DNA from: Bacteroidaceae bacterium
GTDB lineage: Bacteria; Bacteroidota; Bacteroidia; Bacteroidales; Bacteroidaceae
Assembly (NCBI GenBank): GCA_017468985.1
Contig: JAFUHF010000021.1
Coordinates: forward strand, 62,001-126,000
Length of the DNA: 64,000 nt
Reading direction: 5' to 3'
Position 1 is the first letter of the stretch, and each line of letters begins with the position of its first letter. The translations under genes and the position numbers were made by a program. A model generated the notes under the pieces. The model searched no databases. It worked only from the letters and a program-made list of their open reading frames with translations, and was not told where the DNA came from. Of the stretch, positions 37,751 to 46,456 are shown in pieces.

Positions 37751-38398
37751 CTATCTGAGGTTGAGCGCCGCTGCCCTACGGGCCATTTCCACCACATCGG
37801 GCGGAAGCTCTATTGGCAGAGGCTCACCCTTATGGAGGGAGGGGTCATAGAGCATGCCGGTACACACACAATACTTGCGCCCTGTACGTGCCAGCACGTC
37901 GCAATTGATGCAACAGGGATTCTCGGGCGTTCCGCACCCCTTCCAGTAGTCGTCGTCCTGAGTGAGTTCGGCAAAGGGCACGGGCACATAGCCCAGTTTG
38001 GTATTGATTTTCATCACGGCACCACTGCTGGTGAGTCCAAACAACTTGGCCTGGGGCCAGCGCAAGCGGCTCAATGTGAAGGCCACCTCCTTAATGCGTG
38101 TGGCCAAGTGGTGGCCACGGAATTTCTCCACCACGATGAGACCGGAGTTGGCTACGTAGTGTTTGTCCTCCCAGCTCTCAATGTAGCAGAAACCGGCAAA
38201 CTCCTCGCCACTCAGGGCCAAGATGGCCTTGCGCTCACGCATTTTGCGCGCCAGATATTCGTGGGTACGCTTGGCTATGCCTGAACCGCGCACCTTGGCT
38301 GCGGCCGTGATGGTTTCCAATATGGTATCCACGTAGCGTTCGTCGGAGGCATCGGCCACAAACACGCGGATACCGTCGTTATACTTGTCTGTTTCCAT
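37751..38398 (-). CDS. GNAT acyltransferase, probable N-acylglutamate synthase of arginine synthesis
   Basis: A 215-aa GNAT protein. The fold is visible in YVDTILETITAAAKV (start), ILALSGEEFAGFCYIESW (central strands) and GLIVVEKFRGHHLATRIKEVAF, which holds the acyl-CoA pyrophosphate loop. A cysteine-rich segment (CGTPENPCCINCDVLARTGRKYC) may bind metal. Its position between argR and argG matches the Bacteroides arginine operon, where this protein is believed to supply the N-acylglutamate-forming step missing as classical ArgA or ArgJ. The acyl donor (acetyl- or succinyl-CoA) cannot be told from sequence. Confidence 0.82.
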   Translation of the reverse strand: METDKYNDGIRVFVADASDERYVDTILETITAAAKVRGSGIAKRTHEYLARKMRERKAILALSGEEFAGFCYIESWEDKHYVANSGLIVVEKFRGHHLATRIKEVAFTLSRLRWPQAKLFGLTSSGAVMKINTKLGYVPVPFAELTQDDDYWKGCGTPENPCCINCDVLARTGRKYCVCTGMLYDPSLHKGEPLPIELPPDVVEMARRAAALNLR

Positions 38399-38446
38399 TC
38401 TTTGATGTAATGATGGCGGTTTGTTTTCGCTAATCTGCTCGCCGCC

Positions 38447-38929
38447 TTACTTGTTGTAGCCTGGAATGATGTTCTGCAAGTGCTGGTGAATGGCTTCGCG
38501 AGCGGCTCCCTCACGCAGAATGAGGAGCACCGTGTCGTCACCGGCCAGAGACCCAAGCACTTCGGGTATGTTGTGCTCGTCAAGCTCGGCTGCCAGGCTG
38601 TTGGCATAACCGTGAAGGGTGCGCAGCACTACGATGTTGCCCGAAAAGGCGGCTGACAGAAAGCCAAAACTCTGTGTGATGCGTTCTTTTTTCTTCTTAC
38701 TGGTGCTTACGTGGTTAAACCCTCCGTCGGAAGGCAATACGTAGGAGTAGTTGCCCGACTTATCATAGACTTTGGCCACTTGCAATTCCCTCAAGTCGCG
38801 CGAAAGCGTGGGCTGAGCCACCTTAAAACCTTCCTTGTCCAATTCCTGGAGCAGCTTCTCCTGAGAATTGAATGACTTATTCTGAATCATGAGGCGTAGT
38901 ACGTCTAAGCGTGTCTTCTTAACTGACAT
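38447..38929 (-). CDS. argR: Arginine repressor ArgR
   Basis: Arginine-dependent DNA-binding hexamer. The 160 aa have an N-terminal winged helix (KKTRLDVLRLMIQNKSFNSQ and QPTLSRDLRELQVAKV, the classical SRDLREL recognition helix). A C-terminal oligomerisation domain contains TLHGYANSLAAELDE and SLAGDDTVLLILREG, the GTDD-like arginine-binding site. Start at ATG 38929. It heads the operon argR-GNAT-argG-pspC-argC-argD-proC-proB-proA and presumably autoregulates it. Confidence 0.94.
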   Translation of the reverse strand: MSVKKTRLDVLRLMIQNKSFNSQEKLLQELDKEGFKVAQPTLSRDLRELQVAKVYDKSGNYSYVLPSDGGFNHVSTSKKKKERITQSFGFLSAAFSGNIVVLRTLHGYANSLAAELDEHNIPEVLGSLAGDDTVLLILREGAAREAIHQHLQNIIPGYNK

Positions 38930-39046
38930 AATCTGATGTGTATTTGTTTGTTTTACTGTTTCATTACTTCCTTCACAATGAATTTCCATCCGTTCACGAG
39001 GCCTGCAGAGAGACCAGACGAAAATTTTTATTCACCGTTCAGGCTA

Positions 39047-39054
39047 CAAAATTA
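39047..39054 (-). promoter_or_regulatory. Bacteroidetes -7 promoter element(s) for the arg/pro operon
   Basis: Minus strand TAATTTTG at 39047-39054, with a second copy TAAATTTG at 39055-39062 directly upstream. The leader to ATG 38929 would be about 110 nt. AT-rich sequence just upstream could hold ArgR operators, but no clear ARG box is seen. Confidence 0.5.
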
Positions 39055-39117
39055 CAAATTTATTCCAAATTAGGCGATTCAATACGAATATTTCTACTAT
39101 AAATATTATTTTCGTGC

Positions 39118-40215
39118 TTATCCAGCATGATCGGGCCTGCGCGCCACGCCCATTTCGCCACTGCCTATGCAAAGACGGCGCCCGTCGGCCCATGGCAGAT
39201 AGATCACGGCAAACTGCCCGGGAGCTACACCCTTCATGGGGCTGCTTGGCACGAGCTCATAGCCTTCGCCCCCTGTGTCGGGCAGGAGAAGCCCTTCTTC
39301 GAATTCAGGAGAGTGGCGGATCTTGAAGCTCACCTTCAGGCCCTCAGCCGGAACCTCCAGGGGTGGCAGCAGCCAGTGAAAGTCGTGCAGCTGCATTCGT
39401 TCGCAGAGCAGGCCTTCAGCATTGCGGGAGATGTAGATGCGGTTGCGGCGCGTGTCCTTGCGGACCACGAACCAGGGTCCTCCGCTCAGGCCTATGCCTT
39501 TGCGCTGGCCGATGGTGAAAAACCAATAGCCGGGATGGCGTCCCAGCTTGGTGCGTGTTTCCCATTCCACGATGTCGCCCTCTCGCTCGCCAAGGTAGCG
39601 GCGCAGCAGAGCGTTGTAGTCGGTCTTGCCCAGAAAGCAGATGCCCTGGCTGTCACGGCGGTGGGCCGGAGCCAGGCTGTGCAGCTCGGCTATGCGACGC
39701 ACTTCGTCCTTCATCATGCTGCCTACGGGAAACTCCAGGCCTTGCAGCTGCTCGCGCGATATTTGACAGAGAAAGTCGGTCTGGTCCTTCACGGGATCGG
39801 CTGCCGTGAGGAGCAGCTTATGACCTTCGGGAGAGAGGGCGGTAGTGGCATAGTGGCCCGTTACGGTGAGATCCATGTGGCGGCCCACATGGTCATAGAA
39901 ACATCCGAACTTAATCAGGCTGTTGCACATCACGTCAGGGTTAGGCGTGAGGCCACGCTTCACGCGGTCCACCAGATAGGCCACGACGCGGTCCCAATAG
40001 TCGCGGTGCAGGTCTACGGTTTCAAGGCGTAGCCCATACTGCCGCGCCAGCATGCCGGCCATTTCGAGGTCTTCCTCCATAGTGCAGGAAAACTCACTGT
40101 CTTCCTGCGCACCTATTATAATATAATATAAGGTAGGCCTCAGGCCCCGTTCCACCATGAGGTGGGTGGCCACTGCACTGTCTACTCCGCCCGATGCCAA
40201 CAAAGCTACATCCAT
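39118..40215 (-). CDS. mnmA: tRNA-specific 2-thiouridylase MnmA
   Basis: Thiolates U34 of tRNA-Glu, -Lys and -Gln. The 365-aa chain opens MDVALLASGGVDSAVAT with the PP-loop SGGVDS at residues 8-13. The catalytic cysteines are in NPDVMCNSLIKF and DSQGICFLGK, and FFTIGQRKGIGLSGGPWFVV starts the C-terminal domain. ATG 40215 is preferred because it gives the canonical N-terminus. A promoter at 40269-40276 precedes it. It is monocistronic, transcribed away from repeat tract C. Confidence 0.95.
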   Translation of the reverse strand: MDVALLASGGVDSAVATHLMVERGLRPTLYYIIIGAQEDSEFSCTMEEDLEMAGMLARQYGLRLETVDLHRDYWDRVVAYLVDRVKRGLTPNPDVMCNSLIKFGCFYDHVGRHMDLTVTGHYATTALSPEGHKLLLTAADPVKDQTDFLCQISREQLQGLEFPVGSMMKDEVRRIAELHSLAPAHRRDSQGICFLGKTDYNALLRRYLGEREGDIVEWETRTKLGRHPGYWFFTIGQRKGIGLSGGPWFVVRKDTRRNRIYISRNAEGLLCERMQLHDFHWLLPPLEVPAEGLKVSFKIRHSPEFEEGLLLPDTGGEGYELVPSSPMKGVAPGQFAVIYLPWADGRRLCIGSGEMGVARRPDHAG

Positions 40216-40268
40216 CTTTTCTCTCTCTTCTGAACGCTGCTTGGGCCCACTCTGGGCCTTTACGGATG

Positions 40269-40276
40269 CAAAGATA
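40269..40276 (-). promoter_or_regulatory. Bacteroidetes -7 promoter element for mnmA
   Basis: Minus strand TATCTTTG followed by CATC, 54 nt upstream of ATG 40215. Confidence 0.6.
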
Positions 40277-40660
40277 CTATTTTTCCGTGGCCCGTGCAAC
40301 CTCAAAGCACCTGTACAGTTCCAAATAAATCAGAAAACTGCACTTCGGAACACTTTTTTACTACAATTTCAAAAATAAAAGCAAAAACACTTGGTCATCT
40401 CAAAATAAATACTTTATTTTGCAGTGCAAAAACACCGAGAAGGTGCTCTACCTTAAGAAATACACGGGCAGTGAGGCCCATATGCAAACACAGCAAGAGG
40501 AACGAACACTGAAAGGAAGTAAATCGTAAATCCCCCTGAGCTGATAAAACCAAAAGGTTGGCAAACCTCTATTCTAAAATGCACGTGTTCTTTGACATCG
40601 CTGACATACTCCCTGCATACCATCCGTGGAGTATTGCCTCTGCCGCATGAGCGGAGAAGA
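40277..40660. other. Intergenic region preceding repeat tract C
   Basis: A weak promoter-like TTATTTTGC lies near 40415. A plus-strand frame without ATG start (TTG 40419 to TAA 40529) encodes a 36-residue peptide containing TEKVLYLKKYTGSEAH. It looks mildly protein-like but matches nothing I know. Sequence from about 40618 shows faint similarity to the 43-bp units of tract C, suggesting an older, eroded part of that tract. Confidence 0.4.
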
Positions 40661-40884
40661 GAACAATCCGTGTGAGTAAGGCCGTGCCATACTGGAACAG
40701 CAAGACTACCCCAGGAGTGTCAACCCGTTCCATACTGAAACGGCGAGACTACCCCAGGGAAGTCATCCGTTCCACACACGCACGGAGAGATTACCCCAAG
40801 GAAGCCGCCCCGTTCCACACAGGAATGGCGAGACTACCCCAGGGAAGTCATCCGTTCCACACGCGCACGGAAAGATTACCCCAA
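40661..40884. repeat. Tandem repeat tract C, period 42/43 bp, upstream of a paralogous gene family member
   Basis: Units start at 40661 (degenerate), 40704, 40747, 40789, 40832 and 40874 (partial). From 40704 the spacing alternates 43, 42, 43, 42. Shared phases are GA(C/T)TACCCCA(G/A)GG, then CCGTTCCACAC, then CACGGAGA or AATGGCGA. Units 40747 and 40832 are almost identical, so there is also an 85-bp higher-order repeat. The alternating length breaks any reading frame, so the tract is not coding. It ends 129 nt before the gene at 41013. Confidence 0.94.
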
Positions 40885-41012
40885 GATCATTCTTTTACAA
40901 ACGACAGATGAATATCCCAAGCGCAAGGGAATCTTAGATCAGGGCACCCATCATTATCGTCTGGCCAGACATGGTTGCCCAACATTATTAACTTCAATTT
41001 TTTAACAATCAA

Positions 41013-41858
41013 ATGATTCAGAAAGTTAAATCAATCAATGTGAAGAAATTCACTACAGCTCAGAGTCAGCAGTTTCTGATGAACTCGTATGGCCACATGA
41101 CGGCCAGCGAAAAGCTGAGCGAAAAGTTTGCAGCCGACATTTCGGCTTTCCAAATTGCTAATGAAGAATTTGACGACCAGTTGAAAAAACTGAGAGTCAA
41201 TCTTAAAACCAAGGATGTAGTAGCAGCTAAGAAAAGAGTGGGCAAGGCATACAGCGTTGTCCACAACATGATTCGCTGCCTCAACATCATCAGTCCCACG
41301 GATGCACTGGCAAAAAGTGCCTACAAGATGAAGCTCCTGATAGACAACTACCAGATTAAGCCCAAGATGGACATGTCATCGCTGAGCGACCTGATTTACA
41401 ACCTCACCACTGACCTCTCATCGGACGAATACTCCGCTGACGTGAAGGCTCTCGGATTGGACACATGGGTAAAATCCCTGATTCATGAAAACGACGAGTA
41501 CTTGAAGGTGATGAAAAACAGGACCCAGGAAATGCTCCCCAAGGGCACCAGACACCTCTGGGCATCCAGAAAGAAAGCCGAGGAGGCCTACAGACAGGTC
41601 ATTCAGCACCTGAACGCCGTACTCCTCGTGCAAGACACCACGGACTACGACAGCTTCGTCAGCACCCAGAATCTGGAGATACAGTTTCAGAAGCAAAGCG
41701 TCATCGGCCAGAACAAGAGAGTGAAAACCCTGGAAGAAAAGCAGGACAAAGAACCGTCCAAGCCCACTTCCGACGCCACCCTCCCCTCTGCCCCATCAGA
41801 CGAAGCCGACGGAACCGAATCCTCGCAGGAAGAAACGTCAGAACAGCTCGCACAGTGA
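41013..41858 (+). CDS. Helical protein of unknown function, possibly DUF6261 family (paralogue of 62874)
   Basis: A 281-aa protein without signal peptide, predicted almost entirely alpha-helical, with a low-complexity acidic/Ser-rich tail from about 240 to the end. It is clearly homologous to the 244-aa protein at 62874. Paired segments are RVGKAYSVVHNMIRCLNIISPTD / MGNTYRALYMIVKGMSICPTD, LGLDTWVKSLIHEN / LHLRPWVDQILQAG, KKAEEAYRQVIQHLNA / LKAEQAYRELIETANA and NKRVKTLEEK / NKRVRTLQKK. I think the family is DUF6261 of Bacteroidetes, but cannot confirm. Both copies have a 42-43 bp tandem-repeat tract directly upstream. A hairpin terminator follows at 41891. Confidence 0.8.
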   Translation: MIQKVKSINVKKFTTAQSQQFLMNSYGHMTASEKLSEKFAADISAFQIANEEFDDQLKKLRVNLKTKDVVAAKKRVGKAYSVVHNMIRCLNIISPTDALAKSAYKMKLLIDNYQIKPKMDMSSLSDLIYNLTTDLSSDEYSADVKALGLDTWVKSLIHENDEYLKVMKNRTQEMLPKGTRHLWASRKKAEEAYRQVIQHLNAVLLVQDTTDYDSFVSTQNLEIQFQKQSVIGQNKRVKTLEEKQDKEPSKPTSDATLPSAPSDEADGTESSQEETSEQLAQ

Positions 41859-41890
41859 GCTCCAGACATCAGCCTAAGGGCTACTCAGCA

Positions 41891-41918
41891 GAAATCCCCT
41901 CCGAAAAGAGGGGATTTC
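41891..41918 (+). terminator. Rho-independent-like terminator
   Basis: A perfect 11-bp stem GAAATCCCCTC (41891-41901) / GAGGGGATTTC (41908-41918) with loop CGAAAA, followed by TTGTAT. It ends the transcript of the gene at 41013. Confidence 0.8.
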
Positions 41919-41987
41919 TTGTATGAGGAAGGAAGCATCCACTGCTGAAAAACACAAACAAATACAAAAAAAGAGGGGAAACGGCCC

Positions 41988-43490
41988 CTACCCTTCCTTA
42001 GGAGGCAGGAAGCAAGCCACTTCGCTCAGGAGCGGACAGGCCAGACTGCTGCCCACCGTGACGCGCACCTGGCTCACCGGTTCATCCGCCATGCGGAGCA
42101 GGCGCTGAGGACCAATGGTAGAACCCGAATCTAACAGCACCCAGCGCCCTGCCGAGGTGAGGCCTTCCACAGTGAAGGTGTCAATGCGCTGCCCAAGAGC
42201 GATGGGCTCCCTGAGCCGTAGGCAATGGAGCTGCTGAGGAGAGCGGAGGATCAGCGTGAGGGTGGCCTGCGATACGGAATCGTCGGTGGCCCAGTAGGTG
42301 AGCTTCTTGCCGTCCACCACATTTCGAGCGGTAAAGCGGCTGGCTCTGCCACCGCGTTCATTCGAGGCGAAGACCTCCTTGACGAGGCTACGCGGAAGCG
42401 GCCTGCTGAACTCCTTGCGAAGGGCACGGCCAAAGTCGTGCAACCGCTGGGAATCTATGGGGTGAATCAGGCCGGAACGCGTAGGAGGCACGTTGAGAAT
42501 CAGGTTGGCCCCACGGCCCACAGAATTATAGTAGATGGTCATCAGTTCGTCCACGGTCTTGACCCGGGTGTCTTCCTTCTGATGATAGAACCATCCGGGA
42601 CGAATGCTCACATCCACCTCGGCAGGCACCCAGTAGGCCCCATCCTTTTCGCCATGCTGAAGGCCTTCAGTCTTCGCCTTGCCTGGAGCATAGTTGCCTC
42701 GATGGAGGGTAGCCCAGTTAGGCTCACCCACGAAGCCCTTCTCCGTGCCGCACCAGCGCGCATCGGGACCGGCATCGCTGAAGATGCAGGCGGAGGGTTG
42801 CAACTGGCGTATCATGGAGTCGGTCGTAGCCCAGTCGTAGTACGTGCGGCTATCGATGGTGCGCTTTTCACGCAGTCCGCCATAGTAGCCGTCGCCGCCA
42901 TTGGCTCCATCCTGCCATACCTCGAAGATGGGGCCATACTGCGTAAGCAATTCGCGCAGCTGATCACGATAGTAGGCCACGTAAGCCGGAGTGCCATAGC
43001 GCATATCGTGACGATCCCATGGAGAGAGATAAACACCAAACTTGAGACCAGCCTTGCGCGCCTCGCGCGCAGCCATGCCCACCACATCGCCCTGCCCGTT
43101 CATCCATGAACTGGAGCGCACACTGTAGTCGGTGAAGCGGCTCGGCCAAAGGCAGAAGCCATCGTGATGCTTAGCCGTGAATATCACGCCCTTCATGCCG
43201 GCAGCCTTCAGGATGTTCATCCATTGCCGACAGTCCAGACGGTCGGGGGCGAACTCATCGGGCGAGGCATCGCCGTAGCCCCACTCCAGATCGCGGTAAG
43301 TGGTGGTAGTAAAGTGGATGAAAGCGTAAAAGCCCAGGTCGTGCCAAGCCAACTGACGGGCCGACGGCACAGCATCGCAGGGTTTGGGCGCTTCTACAGA
43401 CTTGCCCGACTTGGCCTCGACGGAAGGCCCATACAGCCATCCTGCCAAAAGGCAGGACAACAACAGGAGATGACGGATGGACAACTTCAT
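41988..43490 (-). CDS. GH29 alpha-L-fucosidase, secreted
   Basis: A 500-aa glycoside hydrolase with a signal peptide (residues 1-26). The GH29 barrel shows WHDLGFYAFIHF, GVIFTAKHHDGFCLWPS (HHDGF at 108-112) and the catalytic nucleophile D194 in FEVWQDGANG. The last 120 residues resemble an F5/8-type (CBM32-like) carbohydrate-binding module, starting at ARNVVDGKKLTYW. It would release alpha-fucose from host or plant glycans in the periplasm. It is divergent from the GH109-type cluster at 43600; 109 nt separate the starts, with a -7 element on each side. Confidence 0.94.
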   Translation of the reverse strand: MKLSIRHLLLLSCLLAGWLYGPSVEAKSGKSVEAPKPCDAVPSARQLAWHDLGFYAFIHFTTTTYRDLEWGYGDASPDEFAPDRLDCRQWMNILKAAGMKGVIFTAKHHDGFCLWPSRFTDYSVRSSSWMNGQGDVVGMAAREARKAGLKFGVYLSPWDRHDMRYGTPAYVAYYRDQLRELLTQYGPIFEVWQDGANGGDGYYGGLREKRTIDSRTYYDWATTDSMIRQLQPSACIFSDAGPDARWCGTEKGFVGEPNWATLHRGNYAPGKAKTEGLQHGEKDGAYWVPAEVDVSIRPGWFYHQKEDTRVKTVDELMTIYYNSVGRGANLILNVPPTRSGLIHPIDSQRLHDFGRALRKEFSRPLPRSLVKEVFASNERGGRASRFTARNVVDGKKLTYWATDDSVSQATLTLILRSPQQLHCLRLREPIALGQRIDTFTVEGLTSAGRWVLLDSGSTIGPQRLLRMADEPVSQVRVTVGSSLACPLLSEVACFLPPKEG

Positions 43491-43509
43491 AACAGTAAGA
43501 TTCTTGGCG

Positions 43510-43517
43510 CAAAATTA
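43510..43517 (-). promoter_or_regulatory. Bacteroidetes -7 promoter element for the fucosidase
   Basis: Minus strand TAATTTTG followed by CGCC, 19 nt upstream of ATG 43490. Confidence 0.6.
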
Positions 43518-43572
43518 ACGTTTTTGATTCAAAAAGTTCATAATTTGTGCAGTGGTAATTGCAAATAATGTG

Positions 43573-43580
43573 TATTTTTG
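43573..43580 (+). promoter_or_regulatory. Bacteroidetes -7 promoter element for the GH109/oxidoreductase cluster
   Basis: TATTTTTG followed by TGGC, 19 nt before ATG 43600. It excludes the in-frame start codon at 43552. Confidence 0.6.
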
Positions 43581-43599
43581 TGGCATATTATTTAGAATA

Positions 43600-45210
43600 A
43601 TGAGACAGACCACCTCCATCATGGAAAGACTCCATCAGGAAAAATCCGGAATCACCCTTGCCGGACTTACACACAAAGCATTACTGCTACTGACACTTAC
43701 GCTCCTCGCACTTCCCACCGACACACAAGCTGAAACCACATGGCACTGGGAGAAAGGCACCATCGTTGTTGACACTCCGCCGCGCCCTGCCGGACAGCAA
43801 CCGGCACTGAATCTGGCCACTCCGGCCCTGCCCATCGTGAGAGTGGCCTTCGTAGGACTCGGAAACCGTGGCCCTTACGCCGTAGAGCGCTGGACACACA
43901 TCAACGGCGTGAGAATCGTGGCTCTTTGCGATCACGAAAAGGAACGCGCCGAGAAGTGTCAGAAGTTTCTGACACAGGCAGGTCTACCCGAAGCAGACAT
44001 CTACTACGGTGCAGAGGGCTATAAGCAGCTCTGCGAGAGAGAAGACGTGAACCTCATCTACGTGGCCACGGACTGGGAGCACCACGTTCCGGTGGCCAAA
44101 TATGCACTGGAGCACGGCAAGCATGCCGCCGTGGAAGTGCCTGCAGCGCTCACCCTCCAGGACTGCTGGGAACTCATTGACCTGGCAGAGCAGAAACGCC
44201 TGCACTGCATGATTCTGGAAAACTGCTGCTACGACTTCTTCGAGATGAATACGCTCAACATGGCCCAACACGGTTTGTTCGGCGACATCTTGCACGTAGA
44301 GGGCGCCTACCTGCATAGCCTGTGGCACTGGACCAACTACTGGCACAACTGGCGGCTGAAATACAACAAGGAACACCGCGGTGACATCTACCCCACCCAT
44401 GGACTGGGCCCCGTGGCACAGCTGCTGAACATTCACCGCGGCGACCGCTTCAAGAACATCGTGGCCATGGACACCAAACCAGCCACCGGGCCCATTGCCG
44501 TAAAGGAATATCCCCAAGACCTTGATCAGCTGGACGCTCCCTATCGCAACGGCGACCACACCACCACGCTCATCAGCACCGTGGGAGGCAAGGTGATAGA
44601 AATACAGCACGACGTGATGAATCCACAGCCCTACAACCGCCGCTATCAGCTTACTGGCACCAAAGGCTACGCGAACAAGTATCCCACCGAGGGATATGCC
44701 CTGAGCGCAGCGCAGATGAAAGCCGCAGGCGTGGAAACCCAGGGAAGCAGCAAGCTGACAGGCCACGAATTCATGGGAAAAGAGGAATTCGATGCGCTCG
44801 TAGCCAAATATCAGTCGCCCATCGTGACAAAATACCAGAAGATAGCCCGTGAGGTGGGCGGACACGGCGGAATGGACTTCATCATGGAGAGCCGACTGGT
44901 GTATTGCCTGCAAAACGGCCTGCCACTCGACATTGACGTATACGACATGGCCGAATGGTGCTGCCTGGCAGAACTGGGAGCCCTGTCGATGGATAATGAC
45001 AATGCAGCGGTGCGCGTGCCCGACTTTACGCGTGGGCACTGGAACGACCAGCAAGGCTTCCGCCACGCTTTTGCACCGGCCGAGCAGGAAGTCGTAAGCG
45101 ACTCCATTGCGCGTCATTACACCCACACACTGAAAGCCCAAGGCCCCAAAGCTGCGGAAAAAGCACTGAGCAAACTCTTGAAACAACTAAATAAAGGAAT
45201 ATTAAAATGA
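43600..45210 (+). CDS. GH109-like (Gfo/Idh/MocA fold) NAD-dependent glycosidase, copy 1
   Basis: A 536-aa secreted protein with an uncleaved-looking N-terminal region and a hydrophobic signal segment at about 27-44 (ending DTQA). The NAD motif GLGNRG is at 86-91. GH109 signatures follow: ENCCYDFFEMNTLNMAQHGLFG, IYPTHGLGPVAQLLNIHRGDRF, VGGHGGMDFIM, PLDIDVYDMAEWC and PDFTRGHW. GH109 enzymes hydrolyse alpha-N-acetylgalactosamine through an NAD-based oxidation-elimination mechanism. The exact substrate here is not certain. It overlaps the next gene by 4 nt and has a close paralogue at 47782. Confidence 0.9.
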   Translation: MRQTTSIMERLHQEKSGITLAGLTHKALLLLTLTLLALPTDTQAETTWHWEKGTIVVDTPPRPAGQQPALNLATPALPIVRVAFVGLGNRGPYAVERWTHINGVRIVALCDHEKERAEKCQKFLTQAGLPEADIYYGAEGYKQLCEREDVNLIYVATDWEHHVPVAKYALEHGKHAAVEVPAALTLQDCWELIDLAEQKRLHCMILENCCYDFFEMNTLNMAQHGLFGDILHVEGAYLHSLWHWTNYWHNWRLKYNKEHRGDIYPTHGLGPVAQLLNIHRGDRFKNIVAMDTKPATGPIAVKEYPQDLDQLDAPYRNGDHTTTLISTVGGKVIEIQHDVMNPQPYNRRYQLTGTKGYANKYPTEGYALSAAQMKAAGVETQGSSKLTGHEFMGKEEFDALVAKYQSPIVTKYQKIAREVGGHGGMDFIMESRLVYCLQNGLPLDIDVYDMAEWCCLAELGALSMDNDNAAVRVPDFTRGHWNDQQGFRHAFAPAEQEVVSDSIARHYTHTLKAQGPKAAEKALSKLLKQLNKGILK

Positions 45211-46445
45211 GTAACCAACAAGGAAGCCCCAAAACCCAAGCGGCAATGGGTGCAAACGACGTCATTAACGTAGCCCTTATCGGTTGCCGGAGCATGGGAT
45301 GGGCAGACTTGTCCTCCATGATGAAGAATCCGGGCGTAGCCTGCGTAGCCCTGTGCGACGTAGATCAGGAAGTACTGGATCGCCGTACTGCCGATGCCGA
45401 GAAAAACTGGGGACGCAGACCAATACAGTACAGAGACTACCGTCAGGTGCTGGAAAACAAGGACATCGATGCCGTAATAGTGGGAACCCCCGACCATTGG
45501 CACTGCCTCATCATGACCGATGCCTGTGCAGCAGGGAAAGACGTGTATGTAGAGAAGCCCGTGGCTAACTCCATAGGAGAATGTGACGCCATGATTGCCG
45601 CGCAGCAGAGGTATCAGCGCGTAGTACAAGTGGGACAGCAGAAACACAGTGCAGAACACTGGAAAAAGCTCGACGAGTTCATCAAGAGCGGACAGCTGGG
45701 CCACATTGGCCGCGTCAGTATATGGGCGAATTTTACTTATGTAGTGATGACCAGCGTCACACCCGATGAAGAACCGCCAGCCACCCTGGACTACGACATG
45801 TGGTTAGGCCCGGCACCGCAGCGCCCCTACAGTCAGTCGCGCAACCACAGTTGGCGTCTGTTCTGGGACTATGGAGGTGGCCTGATGACCGACATGGGCC
45901 CCCACCTGCTCGACCAGGCACTCTGGCACATGGACATCAAGAAAGTACCCAATCGCGTAATCGCCGTGGGAGGCAACTTCGTAGATGCCCAAAACAAAGC
46001 TGAAACACTGGATACGCTTGACGTAGTATTCGAACTTGATGGGCTCAACATAGAGTGGAGCAACACCGCCACGGGCCAAGGCCCCTACGGAAGCGTGAAC
46101 GGCTTGGAATTTAAGGGCGAAAACGGCACCATCATTACCAACTACAACTATTGGGAAGTGATACCCAACGGGAATAAGATGGAACCCACCAAGATGATGG
46201 CCTGGGGCGACGAGCACGTGGCCCATACCGGCAACTTCTTGGACTGTATCAGGACGAGAAACATGCAAACCGCCTGCACCATACAGCACGGCGCACTGTG
46301 TGCCAAGTATGCCCACATGGGCAACATTGCCGCACGCACCGGATTAGTGCTAAGCTACGACGATGCAAAGCATACCTTCCACAACAAGCAAGCCGACCAA
46401 TTCATCACCCACGCCTATCGCAAGCCGTGGAAAATGTTTAAATAA
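45207..46445 (+). CDS. Gfo/Idh/MocA family oxidoreductase without signal peptide
   Basis: A 412-aa NAD(P)-dependent sugar oxidoreductase. The Rossmann start is NVALIGCRSMGWADL, with the GTPDHWHC and VYVEKPVANSIGECDAM segments. EKP is the conserved Lys motif of the family, and FWDYGGGLMTDMGPHLLDQALWHM contains the substrate-site Asp and His. Unlike its paralogue at 46457 it has no Tat or Sec signal; the first 15 residues are polar (MSNQQGSPKTQAAMG). ATG overlaps the upstream TGA by 4 nt, so translation is coupled. The physiological sugar is unknown. Confidence 0.9.
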   Translation: MSNQQGSPKTQAAMGANDVINVALIGCRSMGWADLSSMMKNPGVACVALCDVDQEVLDRRTADAEKNWGRRPIQYRDYRQVLENKDIDAVIVGTPDHWHCLIMTDACAAGKDVYVEKPVANSIGECDAMIAAQQRYQRVVQVGQQKHSAEHWKKLDEFIKSGQLGHIGRVSIWANFTYVVMTSVTPDEEPPATLDYDMWLGPAPQRPYSQSRNHSWRLFWDYGGGLMTDMGPHLLDQALWHMDIKKVPNRVIAVGGNFVDAQNKAETLDTLDVVFELDGLNIEWSNTATGQGPYGSVNGLEFKGENGTIITNYNYWEVIPNGNKMEPTKMMAWGDEHVAHTGNFLDCIRTRNMQTACTIQHGALCAKYAHMGNIAARTGLVLSYDDAKHTFHNKQADQFITHAYRKPWKMFK

Positions 46446-46456
46446 AAGACTAAGTC

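Noticed and set aside
40672..40911. 79-codon plus-strand frame over repeat tract C
   Set aside because: Unit lengths alternate 43 and 42 bp, so the frame changes from unit to unit; the apparent peptide repeats are not in register and there is no supported start.
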